64,000 nt of DNA, taken from contig NZ_FTNR01000004.1 in NCBI RefSeq assembly GCF_900156475.1, positions 1 through 64,000 of the forward strand, written 5' to 3'. Both the position numbers and the translations under genes were made by a program. The number at the start of each line of letters is the position of its first letter. Position 1 is the first letter of the stretch. Below are positions 51,051 to 60,310 of the stretch, in pieces. The stretch is from Natronorubrum thiooxidans (GTDB lineage: Archaea; Halobacteriota; Halobacteria; Halobacteriales; Natrialbaceae). The notes under the pieces are model-generated. The model had not been told where the DNA came from, did no database searches, and saw only the letters and a list, made by a program, of their open reading frames with translations.

Positions 51051-52493
51051 TCACTCGTCGGGATACTGCTGCGTCCAGGGCCGAACCCGCTCGAGTGCCC
51101 CTGTTGCGGCCAACACGTCCGATTCAGCGTAGCGGCGGCCGACCACCTGCAGCCCGACCGGGAGCCCGTCGTCGGTGAGGCCGGCTGGAACAGACGCGGC
51201 CGGATGGCCCGTGAGGTTGAACACCCACGTAAGCATTGCGTCGGTCGGGATGCCCGCGACCTCGTGGCCGTCGATTTCCGTCGGATACCGATCGCGCAGG
51301 TGTTTGCCGTAGGGCGGGACGGTCAGCGTCGGGGTTACGAGGACGTCCGCGCCCTCGAGTGCCGCCTCGATCGCGTCGTAAGCCTCGACTCGTGGCCCGT
51401 TGGCGAGTCGTTCCTCGAGCGGCTTCGAATCCGACCCCAGCGCGATCGTCGAGCGAACCGTTTCCTCGACGTCGGCCGTCTCGAAGTCGATGCCGTACTG
51501 TTCTTCGACCCGACTCGCAATCGCCGCGAAGTACCCCCCGACCTGCGTGTAGTAGGCCCGGCGAAGCACGTCGACGTCGGGGAGGGCAACGTCGACGGAC
51601 TCGACCGTCGCGCCGGCAGCCGCGAGATCGTCGACGGCCGCCCCAACCGCCTCGCGGACGACGGGAGCGACGGGCTGGAGGTCCAGATCCGGGCTGTACG
51701 CGATCGAGAGGTCGTCTGTCGGTCGCTCGAGCGCCTCGAACACGTCGTCGTCACCACGGGGAACGCTCAGCGGATCGCGATGATCCGGCCCGGCCATGAT
51801 CTCGAAGCCGAGCGCGACGTCTTTGGTGGTGCGGGCGATCGGCCCGGCGACCATGAACGGCGAATGGCTGTCGAACGACTCGAGCCGCGAATTCGAGGGG
51901 ATCCGACCGAACGAGGGTTTGAGTCCGATGACGTGACAACACGACGCCGGAACCCGAAGCGAGCCGCCGATATCCGAGCCAGTCGCAAGTCGTGCGAGGC
52001 CGGCGGCGACTGCCGCGGCTGACCCACCGGAGGAGCCTCCCGCTGACCGCTCCGTATCGAACGGCGTCGCCGTCGCACCGACGAGCCGGTTGTCGGTTTT
52101 GATCGTGTGGGCGAGCGCCGGCGTGTTGGTCGTCCCGACGATCACCGCCCCAGCGGCCTCGAGACGTTCGACGGTGATCGAATTCGTCGTCGCGACGTTC
52201 TCGGATAGGGCGGCGAGGCCGAGCGTGTTCCGAACGCCGGCCTTGCGATCCCGGAGGTCCTTGATCGCGACGGGCACGCCGTGAAGCGGGCCGAGGTCCT
52301 CGCCGGCGGCGGCCGCACGGTCAGCTTCGCGAGCGCGTTTTCGGGCCGACTCCTCGAGCACCGTAATGTAGGCGTTCAGCCCCTCGGTGGCCGCGATTCG
52401 CTCGAGGATGTCGTCGACGACGGCTTCCGATGAGACGTCGCCGTCGCGGATCGCCGTCGTCAGTTCATCGATAGTCGTGAGCGTATCAATCAT
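51051..52493 (-). CDS. Amidase-signature hydrolase
   Basis: This 480-residue amidase has the Ser-cisSer-Lys triad: K78 (PVAIKDL), the Ser pair 154/155 in AGGSSGGSAAA, and nucleophile S178 in GSDIGGSLR. The C-terminal VFNLTGHPAASVPAGLTDDGLPVGLQVVG block also matches. It could be an amide hydrolase for nitrogen scavenging or a GatA-like enzyme, but no GatB or GatC neighbour is present. The start MIDTLTT is preferred over an upstream extension lying in the promoter. It is divergent from the ornithine-cyclodeaminase-like gene. Confidence 0.9.
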   Translation of the reverse strand: MIDTLTTIDELTTAIRDGDVSSEAVVDDILERIAATEGLNAYITVLEESARKRAREADRAAAAGEDLGPLHGVPVAIKDLRDRKAGVRNTLGLAALSENVATTNSITVERLEAAGAVIVGTTNTPALAHTIKTDNRLVGATATPFDTERSAGGSSGGSAAAVAAGLARLATGSDIGGSLRVPASCCHVIGLKPSFGRIPSNSRLESFDSHSPFMVAGPIARTTKDVALGFEIMAGPDHRDPLSVPRGDDDVFEALERPTDDLSIAYSPDLDLQPVAPVVREAVGAAVDDLAAAGATVESVDVALPDVDVLRRAYYTQVGGYFAAIASRVEEQYGIDFETADVEETVRSTIALGSDSKPLEERLANGPRVEAYDAIEAALEGADVLVTPTLTVPPYGKHLRDRYPTEIDGHEVAGIPTDAMLTWVFNLTGHPAASVPAGLTDDGLPVGLQVVGRRYAESDVLAATGALERVRPWTQQYPDE

Positions 52494-52748
52494 GCACAAA
52501 GTGACCATACGTGACACAATAAAGCCGAGGGCAGCCACGTGACTGCACAGCCAGCCAGTTACACGAGTGCTGATACTATCGGACAGCAGTCAGTACGACG
52601 TCGGTCGCGAATTCGCGGCCGTCTCCGGGGGTGACGGCCGCAGTAGTGCGACCGATCGTCGAATAGTCCTGTCCGACAGTATAAACCGCTCGAGGACGAC
52701 GCGCCGGCGGGTCAGGCAACTGAAGTAGTCGACCGACGATGTGCGCGT
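52494..52748. promoter_or_regulatory. Divergent promoter of amidase and cyclodeaminase-like genes
   Basis: The plus-strand gene has TATAAA at 52680-52685. It is preceded immediately by the inverted repeat CTGTC-c-GACAG (52669-52679). A related CGGACAG lies near 52575-52590. The minus-strand amidase has CTTTATTG about 25 bases from its start. Shared control of two nitrogen-metabolism enzymes is plausible. Confidence 0.4.
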
Positions 52749-53738
52749 ATGGTTCGTGTGCTCTCCGACGAGGATATCGCGTCGGTACTCGACCTCGAGT
52801 CGTTGTTACCGGTCGTTGCCGACGCCTTCGAGAAGCAACGAGCGGGCGCGGTCGAACGTCCCGAACGGCCACATTATCCGATCGGGACGGGGCTCGATCC
52901 CGCCACGCCTGCGGAGTCGACTGGGACCGGCCTCTGTATGCCGGCGTACATTCACGGGAACGCCTACGCCGCGACGAAACTCGTCACCGTCTGCGAGGAC
53001 AACCCCGAACGCGGACTGCCGACGGTGACGTCACAGCTCTCCCTCGCCGACGCCGAAACCGGCCAGCCGGTCGGCTACCTCGCGGGCAACCGGATCACCA
53101 GCGCCCGCACGGGCTGTATCGGTGGGCTCGCCGCCCGCAAACTCGCCGTCGACGGGCCGCTCGACCTGGCAGTCATCGGCGCGGGCACACAGGCACGCTG
53201 GCAGACACGAGCCATCGCCGCTGCCGTCGGCGTCGACCGACTCGCTGCGATCCGGGTCTACTCGCCCAGTGACTCCCGGCTCGAGTGTGCTCGTGACCTC
53301 GAGTCGGCCCTCGACGTCGACGTGACGCCGGTTGCGAGTCCACGCGAGGCCGTCACCGACGCCTCGGTCGTCGTCACGACGACGACGAGCACTGAACCGG
53401 TGTTTCCCGGTGAGGCCCTCGCTGCCGGCACGCTCGTGATCGCCGTCGGCGCGTACACGGCCGCAATGCGCGAACTGGACGAGACGACGATCGAGCGTGC
53501 GTCCCGTATCATCGCCGACGTTCCAGACGAGGCGGTCGAGACTGGTGATCTTCGGACCCACGACGGCCTCGAGGTCTCCAGCTTTAGCGACACGCTAGCT
53601 GACGGCGATGGCCGCACGGCTTCAGACGAGATCATCGTCCTCGAGAGCGTTGGGACGGCGGTTCTAGACGCTGCAACCGCCGAGTTCGTCTTCGCTCGAG
53701 CCGAAGATGCCGACCTCGGCACGACGGTGACTATATGA
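52749..53738 (+). CDS. Ornithine cyclodeaminase / mu-crystallin family protein
   Basis: This 329-residue NAD(P)-dependent enzyme has the Rossmann motif LAVIGAGTQARWQTRAIAAA (about 137-156). It has the family's ITSARTGCIGGLAARKLA and N-terminal LPVVADAFEKQRAGAVERPERPHYP. Members include ornithine and alanine dehydrogenases, imine reductases and ectoine-related enzymes. TATAAA with a leader of about 40 bases precedes it. The divergent partner is an amidase. Substrate is uncertain. Confidence 0.88.
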   Translation: MVRVLSDEDIASVLDLESLLPVVADAFEKQRAGAVERPERPHYPIGTGLDPATPAESTGTGLCMPAYIHGNAYAATKLVTVCEDNPERGLPTVTSQLSLADAETGQPVGYLAGNRITSARTGCIGGLAARKLAVDGPLDLAVIGAGTQARWQTRAIAAAVGVDRLAAIRVYSPSDSRLECARDLESALDVDVTPVASPREAVTDASVVVTTTTSTEPVFPGEALAAGTLVIAVGAYTAAMRELDETTIERASRIIADVPDEAVETGDLRTHDGLEVSSFSDTLADGDGRTASDEIIVLESVGTAVLDAATAEFVFARAEDADLGTTVTI

Positions 53739-53967
53739 GGGCCGGGTACGGATCTCCATCGAAAAGCGAACAATGGTGTCAGATGCCATACGAGAGTGGA
53801 CAGTGGTGTTACGTCTCATAGCCGGTCCCGGCCACGACACTGAAATAGTCACTGTACAAAATGGGGGTGGAGTAGTTGCCGATGAGTGACCAGAGTGTAA
53901 ACGTCGAGCGACGCCGTCTCGAAGGCGTTGTTCCATCGATATCAAATGAGAACGACGGTCGAGAGCG
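53739..53967. other. Intergenic region before the sensor kinase gene
   Basis: A 29-codon frame (53882-53971, MSDQSVNVERRR...) follows GGGGGTGG and overlaps the kinase start as ATGA. It may be a short upstream ORF, but evidence is weak. No other feature is seen. Confidence 0.3.
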
Positions 53968-55848
53968 ATGACGCTCCGATCGATCCCCGTCGTCGATCGT
54001 GTCACCGACGCCTTCTTCGCACTCGATACGGACTTTCGCTTTACCTATCTCAACGAGCGCGCTGAAACCCTGTTGAAACGCTCTCGGAAGGAGCTGATCG
54101 GACGCGTGATGTGGGATGAGTTCCCAGAAACCGTCGAAACCCAGTTCCCCGACGGGTTCCACCGCGCGATGGACGAACAGGTCCCGGTCTCGTTCGAGGT
54201 GTATCACGCCCAACTCGAGACCTGGTTCGAGGCCCGCGCGTATCCATCCGAAACCGGCCTCTCGGTCTACATGCGCGATGTCACCGAGCGAAAGTCACAG
54301 GAGACGACGCTCGCCCAGCACGCCGCCGTCGTCGAGGCCGTCTACGACGCCATCCTCACGCTCGATCGTAACCGAGAGATCGTCACCGTCAACAGCGCCA
54401 TCGAGGACTTACTTGGGACCGATCGCTCGGAACTCATCGGCGAGCACGTCGAAACGCTGACCCAGCAAGCGGGCATTTCGGACGCCGACGCCGTCGAGAT
54501 CGGTCGTGCGATTACCGACATCGACGTCGGCAACGCCGACAGACGCCAGCTCGAGGTGGCGTTTACCGCCGCTGACGGAACCGATCGGATCGGCGAGTTC
54601 CGGTTCGTCCCGATCGAAGACGATCACGCAACCGTCGCCGCCGTCATCCGGGACGTTACCGACCACCACGAGTACGAACGCGTCGTCACGTCGCTACACG
54701 AAGTCACCCGATGGCTCCTCGAGTCCGACGACCCCGAGGAGATCTGTGCGATTGCCGTCCACGCCGGCAGTGACCTGCTCGAGCTCCCGATCAGCGGCGT
54801 CTGGCTGCTCGACGACGAACGGGGGTATCTCGATCCCGTTGCCGGAACCGCTGGCGCACACGAGGAGTTCGGCGGCCTGCCGCGATTCTCCCCCGGCGAG
54901 GGACTCGTCTGGGACGTCTTCGAGGGCGGCTCGGTGGAACGGTTCGACGACCTCGAGTCGATCGCGGAGCTCTACAACCCCGACACGCCGCTTCGATCGG
55001 AGATCATCGCTCCCATCGGCACCCACGGCGTCCTCATGACCGGGGCACTCGAGGCCGACCAGTTCGACGAGACGGATGTCGACCTGATTTCCATTCTCGT
55101 CGAGAACACCCGCGCGGCACTCGATCGAGCCGACCGCGAGCGGGTGCTGCGGGAGCGAACAGCCGAACTCGAGCACCGGACCGACCGGCTCGAGTCGGTC
55201 GCCGAGATCCTCTCGACCGATCTCCAACAGCAGCTCTCGGCCGTCGCGGACGCCCTCGAAGACGACGGCGACGCCGAGGAGTGGGAGTTCCCGCTCGCGG
55301 AAAATTCGGTCGAAACCACGCTCGACCGTGCCGAAGGGCTCGTCGACGACGTCCGCGAGTTCGCCCGGAACGCCTCGACCGTCGGCCCCCGGTGTCGGAT
55401 CGACCTCGAGTCGGCGATCGACGACGCGCTCGAGCGGTCCCAACTCGACGGCGATGCCATCATCGTCGAACAGGCGGCGACGCTTCGGGCCGACCGGGAC
55501 CGCTTTGTACACCTCCTCGAGACGGTGTTCGACGATGCGATGGCTCGCGCCGACGGCGCGGTGACGATTCAGGTGGGACTGGTTGGCTTCGACGAGACCG
55601 ATGGCTCTCGAGGCGTGTTCATCCGGGACGACGCCGCCGACATCTCGCCGGCGGCGTACTCACAGGAGCGCGAGTCGCCGACCGAGATCACTGCTGATGT
55701 GACGGCCAGCCCCATCGACGGCCTGGGACTCACTCTCGCTCGAGCGATCGCTGAGGCCCACGACTGGCGGCTCACCGTCGAGCCCGGCGATACCGGCGGG
55801 ACACGGATCGAGATCCGCGAGATGACGACGCTCGAAAAACAGCCCTGA
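53968..55848 (+). CDS. PAS-PAS-GAF sensor histidine-kinase-like protein lacking the phospho-His
   Basis: This 626-residue, apparently soluble protein has PAS 1 (about 10-105), PAS 2 (120-235), GAF (245-390), a helical linker and a kinase-like tail. At the position of the S-H-D-L H-box it reads S416-T417-D-L, so the phosphoacceptor His is Thr. The N-box region LLETVFDDAMA has Asp where the catalytic Asn is expected. The G1 box is degenerate (RDDAADIS), but GLGLTLARAIAEAHDW (G2) and the closing GGTRIEI remain. It faces a HalX response regulator, with stops eight bases apart. It is likely a signalling pseudokinase or regulator by binding. Confidence 0.82.
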   Translation: MTLRSIPVVDRVTDAFFALDTDFRFTYLNERAETLLKRSRKELIGRVMWDEFPETVETQFPDGFHRAMDEQVPVSFEVYHAQLETWFEARAYPSETGLSVYMRDVTERKSQETTLAQHAAVVEAVYDAILTLDRNREIVTVNSAIEDLLGTDRSELIGEHVETLTQQAGISDADAVEIGRAITDIDVGNADRRQLEVAFTAADGTDRIGEFRFVPIEDDHATVAAVIRDVTDHHEYERVVTSLHEVTRWLLESDDPEEICAIAVHAGSDLLELPISGVWLLDDERGYLDPVAGTAGAHEEFGGLPRFSPGEGLVWDVFEGGSVERFDDLESIAELYNPDTPLRSEIIAPIGTHGVLMTGALEADQFDETDVDLISILVENTRAALDRADRERVLRERTAELEHRTDRLESVAEILSTDLQQQLSAVADALEDDGDAEEWEFPLAENSVETTLDRAEGLVDDVREFARNASTVGPRCRIDLESAIDDALERSQLDGDAIIVEQAATLRADRDRFVHLLETVFDDAMARADGAVTIQVGLVGFDETDGSRGVFIRDDAADISPAAYSQERESPTEITADVTASPIDGLGLTLARAIAEAHDWRLTVEPGDTGGTRIEIREMTTLEKQP

Positions 55849-55855
55849 GTCGGTG

Positions 55856-56437
55856 CTATGAGACAGGTTCGGGTGAGAGATCCTGATAGAGTCGTCGGCA
55901 GCCGTCCCGTTCGAACAGCTCCATCATGGTCTCCCCAGCCTGCACTCGACACACTGCGAGGCGATCTTGCAACTGGGCATACTCCTCGCTCGATTTGCGT
56001 TCGGCAGCGGTTTTTTCGGCATCGAGGAGGGCTTTCGTCGAGGCGAGCGCGAAGAACTCCTGGAGCTGTTCGTCGTAGCTCGAGCGCAACACCAGTTGCT
56101 CGACGATCCGGAGCAGTTCGGCTCTCGAGACCGGTTTGACGAGATAGTCGTCGAACCCCATCCCGATGATGTCGAAGTCGGGTTCGACGGCGGTGACCAT
56201 TGCGACACGACACTCGAGGTCGCGTTCCCGAAGCGTGGCCAGCAGCGTCTCGCCGGAGAGCCCGGGCATCCGTCGATCGAGCAGGACGATATCGACCGAC
56301 TCGTCGACGGCATCGAGTGCCGTTTCACCATCGTACGCCGTCTCGACGTCGTATGCTCCCTCGAGCCAGGTGGCATACAGGCTCGCAAGGTCGGGTTCGT
56401 CTTCAACGATCAAGACGGACGAAGTGTCAGGAGTCAT
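55856..56437 (-). CDS. Response regulator with HalX domain
   Basis: This 193-residue protein has a receiver domain with acidic pair E12/D13, phospho-acceptor D54 (VLLDRRMPG), switch T82 and K101 (YLVKP). The HalX C-terminal helical domain (about 120-165, FFALASTKALLDAEKTAAERKSSEEYAQLQDRL) is found only in haloarchaea. The ATG is chosen because GGAGGTGA lies seven bases upstream. There is no DNA-binding domain. It is tail to tail with the degenerate sensor kinase. Confidence 0.92.
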   Translation of the reverse strand: MTPDTSSVLIVEDEPDLASLYATWLEGAYDVETAYDGETALDAVDESVDIVLLDRRMPGLSGETLLATLRERDLECRVAMVTAVEPDFDIIGMGFDDYLVKPVSRAELLRIVEQLVLRSSYDEQLQEFFALASTKALLDAEKTAAERKSSEEYAQLQDRLAVCRVQAGETMMELFERDGCRRLYQDLSPEPVS

Positions 56438-56533
56438 CACACAGTCACCTCCAGGAGGGTAGTTCGTCTCTCGAATCGTACCGATAGTATATTAAGATAC
56501 CGGGACCGCGGTAATTGCCGATCCGAACGACAG

Positions 56534-58765
56534 TTACTCGAGGCCGTCTTCGATAGTCGAACGGTGTGCGTCGATCGTCGCGGCATCCGTCGTGATCGTC
56601 GCTGACCCGACGTCGATCGTCAACTCGCCATCGTCGGTTGCCGCCCCGAGTTCGACGACCGGGGCGACGCCGTCGAACGCGTCCGCGACGGCGTCGGGCG
56701 AGTCGGTCTGTATTACGACACGACCCGGCTGTTCGTGGAAGAGCGCGGCCGCCGCGGCCGTCTCGTCGGCAGCGTCGGGGACAGGAATCGAGACCTCGAG
56801 GCCAGCGTCCTCGGTGATCATCTCGGCGAGCGAGACGGCGAGGCCGCCGTGGCTGATATCGTGGACGGCGAGGGTCGACTCGTCGTTGGCCACGTCGGCG
56901 AGGGTCTCGACGACGGCTGCAGGGTCGGCCGGCAGTTCTGGGAATGCGTCGCTGCCGTCGAACTGGGCGAGATACTCGGAGCCGCCGAGACGAACGTCGC
57001 CGGCCTCGAGGCCGACGTCGCCGACGAGCAACAGCGTGCCTTCCGATTCGACCGACAGCGGCGGGGCGTCGTAGCCGTCTTTCGTCCCGACCATCGCCAA
57101 CGTCGGCGTCGGTGGGATCGGTCCGGCGACGGAGTCGTTGTACAGCGAGACGTTCCCGCCGACGACCGGCGTCGACAGCGTCGAGCACATGTCCGCGAGC
57201 CCGTCGACGGCACCCTTGAAGCCACCGTACACATCGGGTTTCTCGGGGTTGCCGCCGTTGAGACAGTCGACGGCTGCAAGCGGCGTCGCGCCTTTGGCCG
57301 CGATGTTCGTCGCGTTCTCGAGGGCAATCGCTTTGGCACCGACGTAGGGGGCGACGCTCGTCCAGTTCGGTGCCGCACCGGAGGAGATTGCAAGCCCCTG
57401 CTCCGCTTCTCGAACCGCGATAATCGCCGCGTCGTCGCCCGGCCCGACGCTCGTGCGGACGCCGACCTCGTGGTCGTACTGTCGGTAAACCCACCGCTTG
57501 GAGGCCGTGTTCGGACTCGAGACGATCGTCTCGAAGGCCGCCTCGAGGTCGACTGCAGGCAGGTCGGTCTCAGGCTGGTCGACGGGCTCGCTCTCGAGGT
57601 CGTTCATCGGCGCGCCCTCGCCGAGGAAGTAGGCGTCGACGTCGACGACCGTCTCGCGCTCTCGCGGCTCCGTGCCGTCGCCGCTCGAGTCGTCCGAGGC
57701 GCGTTGCGTTTCGCTTCCCTCGAAGGTGCAGACGTAGTTTCCGTCGGTGACCTCGCCGATGACCGAACAGCCCAGATCGAAGCGCTCGGCGATCTCCCGG
57801 ACGCGGTCGACGTTGTCCGGTTCGACCTCATAACACATCCGCTCCTGGGATTCCGCCAGCAGGATCTCTAAAGCGTTCATGTTCGGCTCACGCTGGTGGA
57901 CGCGCTCGAGTTCGATGTGTGCGCCGAGGCCGCCTTTGGCGACCAGCTCGCTCGAGGCACCGCCGAGGCCGGCGGCACCGAGGTCGCGGGCGGATTCGAT
58001 CAGTTGCTCTTCGACGAGCTGTTCGTTGGCCTCGATCAGCAGCTTCTCCGCGTAGGGGTCGCCGACCTGGACGGCCGGGCGGTCTTCGGTTTCTGCGTCT
58101 TCCGCCAAGTCCTCGCTAGCGAAACTCGCGCCGCCGAGGCCGTCGCGGCCGGTCCCGTTGCCGACGAGCACCAGTTTGTTGCCGGGCTCTTGGGCGACGG
58201 CCGTGACGAGTCGCTCCTCGTCGGTGAGGCCGACACAGGCGACGTTTACCAGCGGGTTGCCTTCGTAATCGGGGTGGAAGTCGACGCTGCCCGCGACCGT
58301 GGGGACGCCGATACAGTTGCCGTAGTGGCTGATCCCTTCGACGACGCCCTCGAAGAGGTATTTCGAGTGTTCGGCGTCGAACTCGCCGAAGTACAGCGAG
58401 TCCGCAAGCGCGATCGGATAGGCACCCATCGAGAGGGTGTCCCGGACGATCCCGCCGACACCCGTCGCGGCCCCGTCAAAGGGGTCGACATAGGAGGGGT
58501 GGTTGTGGCTCTCGATCCCCATCGTGATGTAGGTGCTCGAACCGTCCTCGTCCTCGTTTCCGGGCAGGGCAACGACCGCCGCGTCGTCACCCGGCCCGAT
58601 GACGACCTGATCGCCCTCGCTGTCGAACGCGGAGAGCAGTGGTCTCGAGGAGCGGTACGCGCAGTGTTCACTCCAGAGGTTCTCGAACAGCGCCGCCTCC
58701 GCCGGCGTCGGCTCTCGCCCCAGCTCGGAAACGACGAGCTTGTGGTCCGAATCGGCAAGACTCAT
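56534..58765 (-). CDS. purL: Phosphoribosylformylglycinamidine synthase II (PurL)
   Basis: This 743-residue purine biosynthesis enzyme makes FGAM from FGAR and ammonia with ATP. Small-PurL features include [51 protein letters not shown] and the second half starting [15 protein letters not shown]. Ammonia comes from PurQ with PurS, which are not in the window. CCCCTTTACTACC about 25 bases upstream is a likely TATA element, and a perfect palindrome lies above it. Confidence 0.95.
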   Translation of the reverse strand: MSLADSDHKLVVSELGREPTPAEAALFENLWSEHCAYRSSRPLLSAFDSEGDQVVIGPGDDAAVVALPGNEDEDGSSTYITMGIESHNHPSYVDPFDGAATGVGGIVRDTLSMGAYPIALADSLYFGEFDAEHSKYLFEGVVEGISHYGNCIGVPTVAGSVDFHPDYEGNPLVNVACVGLTDEERLVTAVAQEPGNKLVLVGNGTGRDGLGGASFASEDLAEDAETEDRPAVQVGDPYAEKLLIEANEQLVEEQLIESARDLGAAGLGGASSELVAKGGLGAHIELERVHQREPNMNALEILLAESQERMCYEVEPDNVDRVREIAERFDLGCSVIGEVTDGNYVCTFEGSETQRASDDSSGDGTEPRERETVVDVDAYFLGEGAPMNDLESEPVDQPETDLPAVDLEAAFETIVSSPNTASKRWVYRQYDHEVGVRTSVGPGDDAAIIAVREAEQGLAISSGAAPNWTSVAPYVGAKAIALENATNIAAKGATPLAAVDCLNGGNPEKPDVYGGFKGAVDGLADMCSTLSTPVVGGNVSLYNDSVAGPIPPTPTLAMVGTKDGYDAPPLSVESEGTLLLVGDVGLEAGDVRLGGSEYLAQFDGSDAFPELPADPAAVVETLADVANDESTLAVHDISHGGLAVSLAEMITEDAGLEVSIPVPDAADETAAAAALFHEQPGRVVIQTDSPDAVADAFDGVAPVVELGAATDDGELTIDVGSATITTDAATIDAHRSTIEDGLE

Positions 58766-58807
58766 TCATGTCGGTGATGGAAGTCGGGTAGTAAAGGGGT
58801 TTCTATG

Positions 58808-58821
58808 TGCACGTTCGTGCA
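58808..58821. promoter_or_regulatory. Palindrome upstream of the purL promoter
   Basis: TGCACG-TT-CGTGCA lies about 43-56 bases before the purL start, just upstream of the presumed BRE/TATA (CTTTACTA region). This is an activator-type or dual regulator position. The identity of the regulator is unknown. Confidence 0.42.
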
Positions 58822-58955
58822 TCTTCTCAAGAGCATGCGTTCGCTATCCGATCCGGACCTCGAGTCGGAAACCAGACTCTGGATCGATACTCGAGACGGC
58901 GAGTAAAACGCCGCTGTTAGTGTCTGAAAACCGCATAGCAGAGCGGGTGTCTCTG

Positions 58956-59198
58956 TCAGGCCGTCCACCGAATCTCGTACTCGAGTTCGTACCGCTCCTC
59001 CCCGGTTTCCGAATCGGTGAGTCGCTCGAGTTCGATTTCGAACTGCGGGGTTTCGGGAATCGTAACGTGTTGTTCCGCCGTTGGCTCTTCTAACTGGACG
59101 GCTCCGGACTCGATCTGTTCGGCAGCGTCAACGAGTGTTTCGGCGATTTCAGCTCTGGTCCGTGACTCCTCGAGTTTGAACAGTTCTTCTTCAGGCAT
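58956..59198 (-). CDS. Amphi-Trp domain protein
   Basis: This 80-residue protein has the amphi-Trp pattern. The helix is EEELFKLEESRTRAEIAETLVDAAEQIESGAVQL. Strands follow (TPQFEIELERLTDS, YELEYEIRWTA), ending in the characteristic Trp near the C-terminus. The start MPEEELF is favoured by family length. ATG five codons upstream (MSYRV) is possible. Function is unknown. These proteins often sit near stress or membrane genes. Confidence 0.75.
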   Translation of the reverse strand: MPEEELFKLEESRTRAEIAETLVDAAEQIESGAVQLEEPTAEQHVTIPETPQFEIELERLTDSETGEERYELEYEIRWTA

Positions 59199-59322
59199 CA
59201 CCCGGTATGACATCAACTCGCGTGATAAAGCTTCCAGAGATTGTTCTCGAGTTGACAGCGCGGACAGTATCGGTTGTAACGGTGTCTCATACGGTCTCAG
59301 TGAAACTGAGTGAGACCCGACG

Positions 59323-59673
59323 TCATCGAGCCTCGAATTCGGCGTCATCGAGCCACGAGCCGGCCCAGCACTCGATTTCGTCGAACACCGGCTCGAGCGA
59401 CTCCCCTTTCGAGGTCAGACTGTAGTAGGTCGCGATCGGTGCGTCCTCCTCGATGCGGCGTTCAACAAAGCCCATCTCGCCGAGGTCGTCGAGGACACGG
59501 GAGAGGGTACGCGCGTTCGCACCGGTCGAGCGCTTGAGTTCGTTAAAGCGCTGTTCGCCGGCCAGCAGTTCGTGGAGGACGGCCAGTCGCCACTGCGAGC
59601 CGATCTGCTCGAGGGACTCGATGACGGGACAGGCGGCGTTCTGGTCGCGGGATTCAGTCTGTGGAGAGGACAT
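59323..59673 (-). CDS. HxlR-family winged-helix regulator
   Basis: This 116-residue regulator has the HxlR layout: Cys15 in ACPVIESLEQIGSQWRLAVLHELLAGEQRFNELKRS, recognition helix NARTLSRVLDDLGEMGFVERR, and closing YSLTSKGESLEPVFDEIECWAGSWL. Cys15 is at the position used by redox or quinone/aldehyde-sensing members. An inverted repeat lies about 57 bases upstream. The gene follows a SRPBCC gene on the same strand. Confidence 0.9.
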   Translation of the reverse strand: MSSPQTESRDQNAACPVIESLEQIGSQWRLAVLHELLAGEQRFNELKRSTGANARTLSRVLDDLGEMGFVERRIEEDAPIATYYSLTSKGESLEPVFDEIECWAGSWLDDAEFEAR

Positions 59674-59729
59674 ACGACGCTCTGCTTGTGGCTACGCCGT
59701 GGACGACTTTAGCAGTTCGGGTCCGAACC

Positions 59730-59748
59730 AGCTAACACGACGTTAGCT
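59730..59748. promoter_or_regulatory. Inverted repeat upstream of the hxlR-type gene
   Basis: AGCTAAC-ACGAC-GTTAGCT is a perfect repeat with a 5-base spacer in the 95-base gap before the gene. Its TAAC...GTTA arms recall the palindrome TAACACCGGTGTTA before the nmrA-type gene. It is a good candidate autoregulatory site. Confidence 0.48.
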
Positions 59749-59768
59749 GTGTCGGGCGAGTCACACAC

Positions 59769-60182
59769 TCATTCACCCTCGAGGACCGACTCGAGTGACT
59801 CGAGTGCGCGAAGCGAGAGGGGAACGGAGCCGACGGCGTGCAGCGGGAGTTCGAAGACGACCCGACACCGGTCGGCACTGAGGGCTTCGACCCGGTGGGT
59901 CGCGACCGGAACGCGAGTGACGCGCCAGCTCCAGCGCCGATCCGAACGCGAGCAGTCGGTGATCCGAAACGGCACCCAGACACCGGAGACCTGCACTCGC
60001 CCGCTCGTTCCGCTTTCGATCCGACGGTCGGTCGATTCGACGCCGGTCACGAGCGGGATCCACTCCGGCCACTGGGCGGTATCGACGAGTACATCCCAGG
60101 CGTCGTCTGCAGGCACTGAGAGGACCTGTGAGACCTCGAGGCGGTGGCCATCTGGCGTCTGTGCGGCCTGGAGGCGAGTCAT
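59769..60182 (-). CDS. SRPBCC-family ligand-binding protein
   Basis: This 137-residue protein has the helix-grip fold: a first strand LEVSQVLSVPADDAWDVLVDTAQWPEWIPLVTGVE (positions 15-49), then RVQVSGVWVPFRI and a C-terminal helix SLRALESLESVLEGE. The polyketide-cyclase/START-like family binds lipids or aromatic compounds. It is upstream of the HxlR gene on the same strand and divergent from an aldo/keto reductase, suggesting a small response module. No catalytic residue can be assigned. Confidence 0.8.
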   Translation of the reverse strand: MTRLQAAQTPDGHRLEVSQVLSVPADDAWDVLVDTAQWPEWIPLVTGVESTDRRIESGTSGRVQVSGVWVPFRITDCSRSDRRWSWRVTRVPVATHRVEALSADRCRVVFELPLHAVGSVPLSLRALESLESVLEGE

Positions 60183-60259
60183 GTGTACTGACTGCTACGT
60201 CGGCCGTGGACATGGAGGTTTCCACCGCCACGGATGCGATCTCGTCCGGGAGGTCGTTC

Positions 60260-60274
60260 GTCGTGGGTCACGAC
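60260..60274. promoter_or_regulatory. Inverted repeat between SRPBCC and aldo/keto reductase genes
   Basis: GTCGTG-GGT-CACGAC lies in the divergent 128-base region, about 37-51 bases before the reductase start. It is a possible operator shared by both genes. Evidence is by symmetry and position only. Confidence 0.35.
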
Positions 60275-60310
60275 ACATACTGTTTTTTGACCGGCATGCG
60301 TCCCTCTCGT

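Noticed and set aside
58805-58906. A 33-codon plus-strand frame upstream of purL
   Set aside because: It overlaps the purL promoter palindrome, has no ribosome binding site and shows no conserved feature.
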